Positions 24,332 to 32,443 of a DNA stretch of 41,798 nucleotides are shown piece by piece. This DNA comes from Pseudanabaena sp. CAN_BIN31. GTDB taxonomy: Bacteria; Cyanobacteriota; Cyanobacteriia; Pseudanabaenales; Pseudanabaenaceae. Below the pieces are notes generated by a model. That model made no database searches and was not told the origin of the DNA. It saw only the letters and a list, made by a program, of their open reading frames with translations. The DNA is taken from contig JAJAZG010000576.1 of assembly GCA_026785865.1 (NCBI GenBank), forward strand, positions 1-41,798, in the 5' to 3' direction. The stretch's first letter is position 1, and every line of letters starts with the position of its first letter. The position numbers and the translations under genes are program-made.

Positions 24332-24643
24332 TTATTCAGCGTTTCTAGTCGCTTTGACAGCATAATAACCGAGCAAGGTGGCTACAGTGAAGCCAGTGAA
24401 GAAAAGTGTAAACAAAACACTGATGCCGCCAGTAATGCCAACTTGAGCAAGAATACCTTTGCCAGTCAAAACTTCATTTGCGAAGCCCGCGACTAAGCCA
24501 ATCATTGCCATACGACCATTCCACGTTTCCGCAAAGTTGCTGAAACCAAATATGCCTGCCCCTGTAGGATTTACATTAAGACCAACGGTTTTACCTGTAC
24601 TGGGAATATTGCTGTCGCTTGGTTGAGGTTTTGTTGATACCAT
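24332..24643 (-). CDS. High-light-inducible/CAB-motif thylakoid protein
   Basis: A 103-residue protein with the chlorophyll-binding signature FAETWNGRMAMIGLVAGFANE: the glutamate and Asn-Gly-Arg residues (about 39-44) are the chlorophyll and helix-pairing ligands of HLIP/LHC helices. The first helix runs from about 44 to 60. A second hydrophobic helix (about 68-95, GGISVLFTLFFTGFTVATLLGYYAV) follows, so this is longer than minimal one-helix HLIPs. The N-terminal 33 residues are polar and presumably stromal/cytoplasmic. Such proteins protect against excess light and chaperone chlorophyll. The gene stands alone. Confidence 0.88.
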   Translation of the reverse strand: MVSTKPQPSDSNIPSTGKTVGLNVNPTGAGIFGFSNFAETWNGRMAMIGLVAGFANEVLTGKGILAQVGITGGISVLFTLFFTGFTVATLLGYYAVKATRNAE

Positions 24644-24729
24644 GATTAATTGCTTTCCTACAGAAACTTTATATCAGTGGACTAAGCTTTGCATTTAACG
24701 TAAACAAATGTAAATCTATCATCAGAAAT

Positions 24730-26121
24730 ATGCCCTACTGCCTCAACCCTAGTTGCTGGAAGCCAAACAATCCCGATGGGACAAGATTTTGCATGAATTG
24801 CGGCAAAAATTTGCAGCTTAATGGTTTGTATGAAGCGATCGCCTTAATTGGACAGGGAGGCATGGGGCGAACTTTTCGGGCAAGAGATTTAGGGCGACTG
24901 GGGCAGCCTTGCGCGATTAAGCAATTTTTGCCACAGTTTTCAGGCTCTGATTTAATGCAAAAGGCGATCGCTCTATTTGAAAGCGAAGCCGCCCAACTTA
25001 AAGCATTAGGTTCTCATCCACAGATTCCTGAATTGATCGCCTATTTTGAAGAAGATGGATGTTTGTATTTAGTGCAGGAGCTAATCGAAGGTGAAAATCT
25101 TGATGTAGAATTACAGCGTAATGGCATATTTAACGAAGCGCAAATCTATCAATTACTAGAAAATATTCTACCCGTTCTCCAATTCATCCACGATCGCCAA
25201 GTGATCCATCGCGACATTAAGCCTGAAAACATTATTCGCCGTTCTGGAAGCGCGGGAAATCTTGTCCTCGTCGATTTTGGCGCAGCCAAATCTTTTACAA
25301 CCAATACTGCCAGTCGCACAGGCACATTAATCGGTAGTGCTGAATATATCGCGCCCGAACAGGCAAGGGGAAAGGCTATCCCTCAAAGCGATCTTTATAG
25401 TTTGGGCGTAACTTGCATTTTTTTATTAACAGGAATTTCGCCCTTTAATTTATACGATGACGAGCGCGATCGCTGGATTTGGCGAGAAAAGTTGCAAACT
25501 TCTATTTCTGATCATTTAGCTATGATTCTTAATCGACTTTTAGAAAGAGCGATCGCTAATCGTTATCGTTCTGCTAATGAAGTCCTGCATGATTTACAAG
25601 ATTTAACGATAAGCTCAAATATTAATTCTAGTCCTCAGATAGAAAAATTAATGGAAGTGCTAAATTTGGGGCAGTGGCAAGAAGGCGATCGCCTGACTAA
25701 TCAAATTATTTTAGAACTTGCCAATAAAAATAGAATTGCTCAATTAACTGCCGATGATATCGATCTCATTTCTTGCGATGTCTGGCAAGCGATCGATCAA
25801 GCATGGATGGACGCAACGAATAATCGCTTTGGTTGGAGCGCTCAGCAGAAAATCTGGAAAAATCTCGGCGGTAGATTAATTTACGAAGAAAATAACTATT
25901 GGGAATTTGCCAAAATCTATGAAAAGTTTGCCGATCGCGTAGGATGGCGCAAACCACGCTGGTTAAATCTAGGATTTTCTCCAAAGATTTGGCGAAAATA
26001 TGAGAATTTGACCTTTGCGATCGCTGCGCCGCGTGGACATTTACCAAGCTTGTTTTTTTGGGAAGGATTTAATCTAGTCGATCCTGTTTTCTACCGCCTA
26101 GAAATTTGTCGTCAGAAATAG
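24730..26121 (+). CDS. Ser/Thr protein kinase with N-terminal zinc ribbon and C-terminal GUN4 domain
   Basis: A 463-residue fusion. A small four-cysteine ribbon (C4, C9, C21, C24) comes first. The Hanks-type kinase domain has the glycine loop GQGGMG (41-46), ATP lysine K64 in CAIKQF, catalytic HRDIKPEN (160-167, D162), metal-binding DFG (182-184) and APEQARG of the activation segment. All catalytic residues are present. From about residue 300 a GUN4 domain follows, with CDVWQAIDQAWMDATNNRFGWS and GHLPSLFFW. GUN4 domains bind porphyrins, notably protoporphyrin IX and Mg-protoporphyrin, so this may be a tetrapyrrole-responsive kinase. That is inference. Confidence 0.92.
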   Translation: MPYCLNPSCWKPNNPDGTRFCMNCGKNLQLNGLYEAIALIGQGGMGRTFRARDLGRLGQPCAIKQFLPQFSGSDLMQKAIALFESEAAQLKALGSHPQIPELIAYFEEDGCLYLVQELIEGENLDVELQRNGIFNEAQIYQLLENILPVLQFIHDRQVIHRDIKPENIIRRSGSAGNLVLVDFGAAKSFTTNTASRTGTLIGSAEYIAPEQARGKAIPQSDLYSLGVTCIFLLTGISPFNLYDDERDRWIWREKLQTSISDHLAMILNRLLERAIANRYRSANEVLHDLQDLTISSNINSSPQIEKLMEVLNLGQWQEGDRLTNQIILELANKNRIAQLTADDIDLISCDVWQAIDQAWMDATNNRFGWSAQQKIWKNLGGRLIYEENNYWEFAKIYEKFADRVGWRKPRWLNLGFSPKIWRKYENLTFAIAAPRGHLPSLFFWEGFNLVDPVFYRLEICRQK

Positions 26122-26127
26122 TGACTA

Positions 26128-26188
26128 AGATCATCCCAGAATTAATAGTTTGACGCTCCGCGTCGAACTATTAATTCTGGGATGATCT
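26128..26188. terminator. Long hairpin downstream of the kinase gene
   Basis: Arms of 28 bases (26128-26155 and 26161-26188) with one T/G mismatch at 26151/26165 and a five-base loop CTCCG. It starts seven bases after the kinase stop. Its outer arms are AT-rich (AATTAATAGTT) and the tip is GACG/CGTC. It may terminate the kinase transcript, although no long T-run follows. Confidence 0.6.
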
Positions 26189-26266
26189 GTAAAAAACTTG
26201 TGAACCAAGCGAAATATCTGCCAATATAGATTACATATTTCGTTTGCCTAGTAAGGGAAGACCCGC

Positions 26267-28936
26267 GTGACTGTTGCTGCTTCTGTTTCTTCACCTGATG
26301 TCGAGATTCCCACCGATTCGGGAATCTATATCACAATTCATGGTCACTTTTATCAGCCTCCGCGTGAAAACCCTTACCTAAATGCGATCGAGCGCCAAGA
26401 AAGCGCTGCGCCTTTTCATGACTGGAATGCGCGGATTCATCATGAATGCTACCGCCCCAACGCATTCTCGCGGATCGAGCGTCATGATGGCAAGATCGTC
26501 AAGATCGTGAATAACTACGAGTACATGAGTTTTAACATGGGGCCAACGCTGCTCTCATGGATGGAATTTCACGATCTCGATACCTATCAAGCAATTTTAG
26601 ATGCCGATAAACGCAGCGCCGATCGCCTTAATGGTCATGGCAATGCGATCGCGCAAGTCTATAACCACATCATCATGCCCTTAGCGAATTGGCGCGACAA
26701 ATTGACGCAAATTCGCTGGGGCAAGGAAGATTTTAAGTCAAGATTTGGCCGCGAAACCGAAGGGATGTGGCTCGCCGAGACGGCTGTTGACTACGAAACC
26801 CTTGAGGCTTTGGTATTAGAGGGGATCAAGTTTATTGTGCTTGCCCCATCACAGGCGCAACGCTGTCGCCCCTTACCCACCAAAGACAATTCCAGCCCTG
26901 CGTGGCAAGAGGTTGGCGAAGCACAGATCGATCCCACTCGCCCCTATCGTTGCTATTTACGCCGCCATAGCAATACTAAAAGCAACGTATCGGAACTCGG
27001 ACAGTTCCATTTACCTGCGGATACTGATGCTTATATCGATGTATTTTTCTACGATGGTCCCATTTCTCGCGATATGGGATTTGGCGTTCTTTTAGGTAGT
27101 TCTCATGATTTTTCTAAGCGTCTCAATCAGGCCGTCCGCAACGATCATCGTCAACATCAGATGATTTCTGTGGCGACTGATGGCGAAACCTTCGGGCATC
27201 ACAAACACTTTACCGAAAAAACTCTTTCCTATGCCTTTGTCGAAGAATTTCCCAAACGCGGCTGGACTGTCACTAATTACGCCCATTATTTGAGCTTATT
27301 CCCACCATCATGGGAAGCGGAATTAAAATCCGTGACTGCATGGAGTTGCGCCCATGGTGTTGATCGCTGGCAAGGTGGTTGCACCTGTGGCGGTGAAGGT
27401 TCGGGCTATCAACTATTATGGCGGCGACCATTGCGCGATAGTCTCAACTGGTTACGCGATCGCCTTGCCACGGTATATGTCGATATTGGGCGCAAATATT
27501 TTAACGATCCTTGGGAAGCTCGCGATCGCTATATTGATGTGTTGGAATATTCTTTGCGCGATGGCATTGCGGAACATTCACCAGTTTTAGAAGAATTTTT
27601 TGAACAACAATGTAGCGGCAAAGTTTTGACCTCGGCACAGAGAATTGATGCTCTGCGGCTGTTGGAAATGCAGCGTCATGCCTTATTGATGTTTACCAGT
27701 TGCGGCTGGTTCTTTGAAGAATTATCGCGACCTGAAACTGTGCAGATTTTGCGCTATGCCGCCAGAGCGATCGAGCTAGCGGCGGATGTGGCGGGAGTGC
27801 TGCTAGAGGATGAATTCATCAAACGCATGGAAAACGCGCCCAGCAACCTCGCTGAATTTAAAGACGGTAAAGGCGTTTACCGTAAAAAGGTAGTCACCAA
27901 TCGCATCAGTCTCGGACAGGTTGCCGCCCAATATGCCCTGAGTTCAACCTTGGAAAATTATGCGCGATCGCAACAAATCTATTGCTATACCATCCAACAA
28001 CAGGATTATCAACTGCAACGGATTGGTTCGATGGCTTTAGCGATCGGGCAAATTAATTTGACTTCGGGGATCACCCAAGAGTCGGTCAATTATATTTTTG
28101 CGGTGCTGCACCTTGGCGGCGATGACTTCCATTGCTGCATCCAACCCTTCACAGGGCGGCGCGAATATGAGGAAATTAAGGCAACTTTGTTTAAGGTTCT
28201 CAAACACGCAAACACTGCTGCGGTAATTCTATCAATGGCAAGCAATTTTAGCGGTGAACAGTTCAATCTGCATCATCTTTTTGCAGAGGAGCGTCATCGG
28301 ATTTTGCGAATGCTGGCTGATGAGACACTGACTAGACTCGATCAACTATACGAACAAGTCTATCGCGATAATTATGGGATTTTAATCTCGTTCCGTCGTG
28401 ACGATCTGCCAGTGCCGCGCGAACTACAAGTCGCCGCAGATATTGTTTTAAACAATCGTCTCACCGAAGAATTAAAGCGCTTAGAAACAGGTGAATCGCT
28501 CCCGAATGTGGGACTAGACGCTGTGGCGATCGAGGCGCTTAATTTGGGTTGTAAATTTACTCACGAGGAAGATGCCAAAATTCTCGAAACTTATATCTTG
28601 AATCAGATTCAACAGCTTGCTCAACTTCAAGATCTCAACGAAAAGTCGCTATTTAACTATCTCAATCAGATTGAGCAGTCTTTAGCAATCAGCGATCGCC
28701 TAAACTTGAAGCTCGATCTAAATCTCTCACAGGAGGCTTTTCTAAATTATTTATTCAAACGGATCGCCCCTCAATGTGTACTTGCTAGACAGATTCTCGA
28801 TTTAGAATCTACTGAAAAACAACCAATTCATATTCAGGTAAATCTCTGTGAAAGTATTTCTAATTTGGAGCTACATCAGTTAATTGATACAGCTAGCAAA
28901 TTAGGTATTGCCACAGAAGCTTGGCTCCACGACTAA
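26267..28936 (+). CDS. GH57-family glycoside hydrolase with DUF3536
   Basis: Large cytoplasmic protein of 889 residues with a GH57 catalytic domain in the first half (HGHFYQPPRENP at 24-35; FGRETEGMWLAE near 162-173; VATDGETFGHHKHF near 302-315, holding the likely catalytic Asp region) and a DUF3536 domain in the second half. Cyanobacterial members are usually annotated as alpha-amylase/alpha-mannosidase, but the substrate is not established; a glucan or glycogen role is plausible. The start is GTG at 26267, with an AAGGGAAG Shine-Dalgarno at 26253-26260 six bases upstream. No other glycogen gene is nearby. Confidence 0.88.
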   Translation: MTVAASVSSPDVEIPTDSGIYITIHGHFYQPPRENPYLNAIERQESAAPFHDWNARIHHECYRPNAFSRIERHDGKIVKIVNNYEYMSFNMGPTLLSWMEFHDLDTYQAILDADKRSADRLNGHGNAIAQVYNHIIMPLANWRDKLTQIRWGKEDFKSRFGRETEGMWLAETAVDYETLEALVLEGIKFIVLAPSQAQRCRPLPTKDNSSPAWQEVGEAQIDPTRPYRCYLRRHSNTKSNVSELGQFHLPADTDAYIDVFFYDGPISRDMGFGVLLGSSHDFSKRLNQAVRNDHRQHQMISVATDGETFGHHKHFTEKTLSYAFVEEFPKRGWTVTNYAHYLSLFPPSWEAELKSVTAWSCAHGVDRWQGGCTCGGEGSGYQLLWRRPLRDSLNWLRDRLATVYVDIGRKYFNDPWEARDRYIDVLEYSLRDGIAEHSPVLEEFFEQQCSGKVLTSAQRIDALRLLEMQRHALLMFTSCGWFFEELSRPETVQILRYAARAIELAADVAGVLLEDEFIKRMENAPSNLAEFKDGKGVYRKKVVTNRISLGQVAAQYALSSTLENYARSQQIYCYTIQQQDYQLQRIGSMALAIGQINLTSGITQESVNYIFAVLHLGGDDFHCCIQPFTGRREYEEIKATLFKVLKHANTAAVILSMASNFSGEQFNLHHLFAEERHRILRMLADETLTRLDQLYEQVYRDNYGILISFRRDDLPVPRELQVAADIVLNNRLTEELKRLETGESLPNVGLDAVAIEALNLGCKFTHEEDAKILETYILNQIQQLAQLQDLNEKSLFNYLNQIEQSLAISDRLNLKLDLNLSQEAFLNYLFKRIAPQCVLARQILDLESTEKQPIHIQVNLCESISNLELHQLIDTASKLGIATEAWLHD

Positions 28937-28937
28937 T

Positions 28938-28955
28938 GAGTATGTAGTGACGCGC
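28938..28955 (+). repeat. Direct repeat unit 1 after the GH57 gene
   Basis: GAGTATGTAGTGACGCGC here recurs with one difference at 28989-29006. Unit 1 is followed by a degenerate inverted arm (GCGCGTTGTTGCTAC), unit 2 by a perfect one. They look like two copies of one palindromic repeat, one decayed. Confidence 0.6.
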
Positions 28956-28992
28956 AGCAGCGCGTTGTTGCTACTTTCATCACCAAACGAGT

Positions 28993-29023
28993 ATTTAGTG
29001 ACGCGCTCAGCGCGTCACTAAAT
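28993..29023. terminator. Perfect palindrome overlapping the kdpD stop codon
   Basis: Fifteen-base arms (28993-29007 and 29009-29023) around a single C; the arm is ATTTAGTGACGCGCT. It lies between convergent GH57 and kdpD genes and contains the kdpD stop codon (29018-29020). It probably terminates both transcripts. Confidence 0.6.
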
Positions 29024-30127
29024 GATGTCATCGCCGATTTTAGTGGTGGAGATAATATGAATATCCACATTTTTGAGCGATCGCAAAATTCTTTGAGTCA
29101 GCGATCCCTTAAAGAAAACCTGCCAACGCGACTTCTGGCTTTCACCCATAACAATTTGCGTAATGCGATATTCTTTGGCTGTCTCCACGATCGCCTTTAA
29201 AGCCTGACTATCTCTTACTCGAATAAAAGTACCTTCAAACTCTTTGCACAAACGCTCACAGGTTTCAATATGTAAGCTTTCGGCTTTGGACAAAAAGCGA
29301 TCGGTATCGTCAGCAAATAAGACATAGAGTTGAGCATGCATGTATGCCGCAATTCTCGCGCCTCTTCGTAACAACTGGAGCGAATTGGGATAGGTAGAGA
29401 CACAGACTAAAACTCGTTCGTGAATATTACAAATGAGATTAGTGGTGGAACCTGAACGATCGTGTGCTTCGAGATCGTCTTCGATATTGTCGGCAATTTC
29501 TCGTAGTGCTAATTCACGCAAAGCAATCAGATGGCGGCGCTGAAAAAAATTATTTAGAGATTGATCGATTTTTTCAGGGGCGTAGATCTTACCATCGCGC
29601 AGCCTTTCCTGAAGGGTTTCAGGCGTGACATCAACAACAATAACCTCATCGGCGGCTTCTAAAATGCGATCGGGAATTCTTTCTCTTACGATCACTCCTG
29701 TAATTTTGGCAACTGTATCATTGAGACTTTCGATATGTTGAATATTCACAGTTGAGTAGACATCAATTCCCGCTTCGAGTAGAACTTCTACATCTTGATA
29801 ACGCTTCTCGCGTTCCGCATTTGGGACATTAGTATGTGCTAATTCATCCACTAGCGCTAACTGAGGCTGACGCTTGAGAATAGCCTCGGTATCCATTTCA
29901 GTGAGCGTCACGGATTCGCAAGAAATCTGTTGGCGGGGAATTAGTTCTAACCCGATCGCTTTTGCCTTAGTCTCAGCACGATTATGAGTTTCCAGTAAAC
30001 CAATTACGACATCAATTCCTTCAGAACGCAGTCGGTGTCCTTCCTCTAGCATCCGATAGGTTTTGCCCACACCAGGACTCATGCCGATAAATATTTTGTG
30101 TTTGCCACGACGATGGTTTTTAATCAT
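29018..30127 (-). CDS. kdpD: Short KdpD: sensory N-terminal and Usp domains without histidine kinase
   Basis: A 369-residue protein matching only the cytoplasmic N-terminus of E. coli KdpD. The KdpD domain has a Walker A GMSPGVGKT (15-23) and a Walker B-like LVDELAHTN (92-100). A universal-stress-like domain follows from about 238 (VLVCVSTYPNS) to VMGESQKSRWQVFFKGSLTQRIL. No membrane spans, histidine box or ATPase of a kinase are present, and no kdpE lies nearby. Such short KdpD proteins are the described form in Anabaena and other cyanobacteria, so this is not a truncation artefact. It is coupled by ATGA to the gene upstream and separated from kdpC by about 1.3 kb of inserted genes. Confidence 0.9.
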   Translation of the reverse strand: MIKNHRRGKHKIFIGMSPGVGKTYRMLEEGHRLRSEGIDVVIGLLETHNRAETKAKAIGLELIPRQQISCESVTLTEMDTEAILKRQPQLALVDELAHTNVPNAEREKRYQDVEVLLEAGIDVYSTVNIQHIESLNDTVAKITGVIVRERIPDRILEAADEVIVVDVTPETLQERLRDGKIYAPEKIDQSLNNFFQRRHLIALRELALREIADNIEDDLEAHDRSGSTTNLICNIHERVLVCVSTYPNSLQLLRRGARIAAYMHAQLYVLFADDTDRFLSKAESLHIETCERLCKEFEGTFIRVRDSQALKAIVETAKEYRITQIVMGESQKSRWQVFFKGSLTQRILRSLKNVDIHIISTTKIGDDII

Positions 30128-30765
30128 AATTTTCGGAAAGCTGTTAGTTCTAATTTTGATTGCTCAAACATAAATGCGATCGCTGCAAACAATAACTTCA
30201 AATTCTGGATTGTATAAATCGTAATCTCCTTAGTGAAATGGTTTGTACCGTAATTTTCACTAAGCATTCCAAATTCCCAAATTACACCAGTGGACACAAT
30301 CCCAAATATGGGTGTTAATGTTTGATTGGCTTGATAATTTATTTTCTGAGCGGCGATCATCTCCGCGATACATTGCGCCCAGCCTTCCTCGAAGTTATCC
30401 TTTTTCGCTTCAACAATAATCAAGAAGGGCTTTTCGAGAAAGATTTTGCCCATAGGCGATCGCCTTGCCACCATGTAATCAGGAATACCGCAGAGATTTT
30501 CATTATAGTTGAGTGGTTGATGACTCCACAGCGATAAATCAGTTTTGTAACGCTTCCATATTTCTCTGAGTGTCGGATAAATCAGAGTTTCACAAAGAGC
30601 ATATTCTGAATTTTTATAAATTCCTTCTCTCAACGTTAACTCGATTTCTGCTTCAAAGTACTCAGGGATTTCTATCTCAGAAATTTGAATAAAATGTTGC
30701 TCGGCATAGTTAACACCAAATTCTCCCAGTACCTCATCAATCTTTTTGTAATTGTTGTATGGCAT
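30124..30765 (-). CDS. PD-(D/E)XK nuclease-like protein of unknown role
   Basis: A 213-residue protein. The segment GIPDYMVARR followed 20 residues later by FLIIVEAKKDNFEEGWAQCIAEM has the spacing of a PD-(D/E)XK active site (PD, then EAK) and a helix after it. I know no function. Family members occur widely in cyanobacteria, often beside mobile DNA. The start is placed at ATG 30765; the frame runs open to 30918, but those extra 51 residues would be read through the MITE-like palindrome and are rich in implausible composition. The stop overlaps the kdpD start as ATGA, so kdpD may be expressed from this gene's promoter. Confidence 0.75.
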   Translation of the reverse strand: MPYNNYKKIDEVLGEFGVNYAEQHFIQISEIEIPEYFEAEIELTLREGIYKNSEYALCETLIYPTLREIWKRYKTDLSLWSHQPLNYNENLCGIPDYMVARRSPMGKIFLEKPFLIIVEAKKDNFEEGWAQCIAEMIAAQKINYQANQTLTPIFGIVSTGVIWEFGMLSENYGTNHFTKEITIYTIQNLKLLFAAIAFMFEQSKLELTAFRKL

Positions 30766-30812
30766 ATTGTTGATTGTAAATAACTGTTTAGGTTGATAAA
30801 TATGATAAAACC

Positions 30813-30892
30813 AAAAACCAAAAAGCTGTGGCGCACACCGCGCGTGCGCCACAGCTTTTTGGTTTTTAGGGTTTCTTTTGACCACTTGCTTA
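30813..30892. repeat. Palindromic MITE-like element, copy 2 (right end retained)
   Basis: Perfect 24-base arms at 30813-30836 and 30844-30867 with a seven-base loop. On the right, GGGTTTCTTTTG, a CCACTT-like segment and CTTA match the right terminal repeat of copy 3 and run to 30892. The left terminal repeat is absent. The last bases, 30890-30892, are the stop codon of the YoeB-like toxin. Confidence 0.8.
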
Positions 30893-31147
30893 TTCGTAAT
30901 GCGTCCAAATAGAAACAACCCTAATTATTTTCGTTTCCGCATTAATTGAATAGACAAGACGGTGTTTGACATTGATTCGTCTTGAGAAATAGCCCTTGAG
31001 GTTGCCTGAGAGCTTTTCGTAAGATGGCTCAAAAGGATTACGTTTAAGAATTTCTAGCAACGATCTGACATTAGCTTCTAAATTAGCCGCCTTCAATTTT
31101 TTAGCATCCTTCAGAACATTTCTACTAAATTCAATCTGCCAATCCAT
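30890..31147 (-). CDS. yoeB: Txe/YoeB-family toxin (mRNA interferase)
   Basis: An 85-residue ribosome-dependent mRNA endonuclease of the RelE/YoeB fold. The core EKLSGNLKGYFSRRINVKHRLVYSI contains the conserved arginines and histidine, and the C-terminus ends WTHYE; YoeB proteins end in a catalytic His-Tyr. Here one extra glutamate and the stop come from the adjoining MITE-like repeat. The start overlaps the antitoxin gene by 17 bases, the usual arrangement for coupled toxin-antitoxin pairs. Free toxin would cleave translated mRNA at the ribosomal A site. Confidence 0.88.
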   Translation of the reverse strand: MDWQIEFSRNVLKDAKKLKAANLEANVRSLLEILKRNPFEPSYEKLSGNLKGYFSRRINVKHRLVYSINAETKIIRVVSIWTHYE

Positions 31148-31394
31148 TTAAAGCTCCCAAAAACTCATCTTCGGAAATCCAATCATCTTCCTTTTTAGTT
31201 ACCCTAATTGACTCAACTAGGTAGGGAATAGATTGCAAATAAAGAGTTTCCTGAATACTTTCCCAATCATCTTTGGACAGCAATACTGCGTCACCTTGAC
31301 GGCTGGTGATGATTCTTGGTAAGTGGTCTTTATTAACCTGTTCCACTAAGCTAAAAAGTTTAGTTCTGGCTTCACTGGCGCTAAAAATTTCCAT
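31131..31394 (-). CDS. yefM: Phd/YefM-family antitoxin
   Basis: Antitoxin of about 87 residues. FSASEARTKLFSLVEQVNKDHLPRIIT, then a GDAVLLSKDDWESIQETLYLQSIP block, are the Phd/YefM N-terminal DNA-binding fold, and the charged C-terminus is the part that wraps YoeB. ATG 31394 is chosen over GTG 31400 because a GGAG lies at correct distance from the ATG only. It precedes the toxin and probably represses the pair with it through the repeats at 31408-31429. Confidence 0.88.
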   Translation of the reverse strand: MEIFSASEARTKLFSLVEQVNKDHLPRIITSRQGDAVLLSKDDWESIQETLYLQSIPYLVESIRVTKKEDDWISEDEFLGALNGLAD

Positions 31395-31407
31395 TGGCAC
31401 TCCAAAC

Positions 31408-31429
31408 TTGTACCACTCATTGTACCACT
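31408..31429. promoter_or_regulatory. Direct repeat upstream of yefM, operator candidate
   Basis: TTGTACCACT occurs at 31408-31417 and 31420-31429, a 12-base period, directly before the antitoxin start and after the kdpC stop. E. coli yefM-yoeB operators contain TGTACA cores, and TGTAC is shared here. Repression by the YefM-YoeB complex is likely but inferred. Confidence 0.5.
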
Positions 31430-31435
31430 TTTGAT

Positions 31436-32047
31436 TTATGTTTTTACTAGAGAATCTAACTCTAAGTTTAATTTCAAAACATTTACGCCATCTTCGCCAA
31501 AGATTCCTAGAAAACGCCCGTCAGTATTTTTTTGAATCAGACTTTCTAATTGACTTGGTGACAGATTGCGAGTTTTAGCAACTCTGGCGATCTGAGACTT
31601 AGCCGATTCGGGCGTGATATGCGGATCGAGTCCAGAACCAGAGGTATAGACCAAATCGGCAGTGGGCGTAATTCCTGCTTGCTTAAGTTGATTGATAGCG
31701 CTATCAGAATTGCTAGAAATCCGTTTTAAAAGATCGGGATTGCTGGGCGCGAGATTGCTTGCGCCTGAAACACCTGTTTTCAGAATGCCAGCATCATCTT
31801 TTTTAGGATCAGCAGTGCTGTAGTTGATGGTACTAGAGCGACTGTTGAAATAGCGATCGCTTGTAAATGGTTGTCCGATTAGTGCCGAACCGACAATTTG
31901 CCCTTGAGGATTACGAATTAGACTGCCATTGGCTTGATTTGATAGAAAGGGTAATTGCGCGATCGCAATCATACTAAAAGGATAAATCACGGCAACGAGA
32001 AGCCAGAGAACAAGAGTGGCGCGAATAGCTTTAATAATTTCGTTCAT
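31436..32047 (-). CDS. kdpC: KdpC subunit of the K+-transporting ATPase
   Basis: A 203-residue subunit with a single N-terminal membrane span (about residues 12-32, LVLWLLVAVIYPFSMIAIAQL) and a periplasmic domain. Conserved features are GSALIGQPF, YFNSRSS, SGASNLAPSNPDLL and SGLDPHITPESAKSQIARVAKTRNLS. KdpC lies over KdpA/KdpB and raises their affinity. It starts 14 bases after the KdpG/KdpF-like gene. In related operons kdpD follows directly; here a toxin-antitoxin pair follows within 15 bases of the stop. Confidence 0.95.
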   Translation of the reverse strand: MNEIIKAIRATLVLWLLVAVIYPFSMIAIAQLPFLSNQANGSLIRNPQGQIVGSALIGQPFTSDRYFNSRSSTINYSTADPKKDDAGILKTGVSGASNLAPSNPDLLKRISSNSDSAINQLKQAGITPTADLVYTSGSGLDPHITPESAKSQIARVAKTRNLSPSQLESLIQKNTDGRFLGIFGEDGVNVLKLNLELDSLVKT

Positions 32048-32061
32048 AGATTTAGTACAGC

Positions 32062-32316
32062 TTAAAATTTCTCAGGTTGGAACATGACCGCAAATAGATA
32101 GATTGAGAAAACGACAGTGGCGATCCCTAAAAGTCCTAGGGCATAGGCTTGATAGCGGCTAAAACTTTCAGCATTAGCGGCATAGACTGCTGGAGCAACG
32201 ATTAGATTTAGACAGAGTGCAAGGAATAGATATTTGGGATATTTCTTTTTAGTTGCGAGTTGCCATAAATCTTGAAGATCGGAGATCGGGAGGTTATTAA
32301 AAAAAATCTTTTTCAT
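32062..32316 (-). CDS. KdpG/KdpF-like small membrane subunit
   Basis: An 84-residue protein with two hydrophobic segments: about residues 28-46 (KYLFLALCLNLIVAPAVYAA) and a C-terminal one (ALGLLGIATVVFSIYLFAVMFQPEKF) that resembles the 29-residue KdpF of E. coli, ending in a polar -EKF. Anabaena kdp operons have a gene called kdpG in the same place, between kdpB and kdpC. I infer this is its equivalent: KdpF with an N-terminal extension. It probably stabilises the complex. Confidence 0.8.
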   Translation of the reverse strand: MKKIFFNNLPISDLQDLWQLATKKKYPKYLFLALCLNLIVAPAVYAANAESFSRYQAYALGLLGIATVVFSIYLFAVMFQPEKF

Positions 32317-32345
32317 GGTTGTTTAGGAGATAAAAGAGTCAGAAT

Positions 32346-32442
32346 CACAGATTAAATGGATTAAAGGATTACGCAGATTTTTAGATGGATTGAATATGGC
32401 AATTAAAAAGTCTGTGAAATCGAATAATCCGTTTAATCCGTG
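32346..32442. repeat. Imperfect palindrome between kdpB and the kdpG-like gene
   Basis: CACAGATTAAATGGATTA at 32346-32363 and TAATCCGTTTAATCCGTG at 32425-32442 are reverse complements at 16 of 18 positions; the two mismatches would be G-U pairs in RNA. Inner segments (AGATTTTT and AAAAAGTCT) also pair. It fills the only sizeable gap in the kdpA-C part of the operon and could stabilise or attenuate the mRNA. It resembles dispersed repeats found in many bacteria. Confidence 0.65.
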
Positions 32443-32443
32443 T

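Noticed and set aside
29018..30127. kdpD as a pseudogene because it lacks the histidine kinase half
   Set aside because: Short KdpD proteins with only the N-terminal and Usp domains are the described cyanobacterial form, and the frame is intact.
30766..30918. N-terminal extension of the PD-(D/E)XK-like protein to an ATG at 30918
   Set aside because: The extra 51 codons run through the MITE-like palindrome and into the toxin gene's 3' end; ATG 30765 keeps only the protein-like part.
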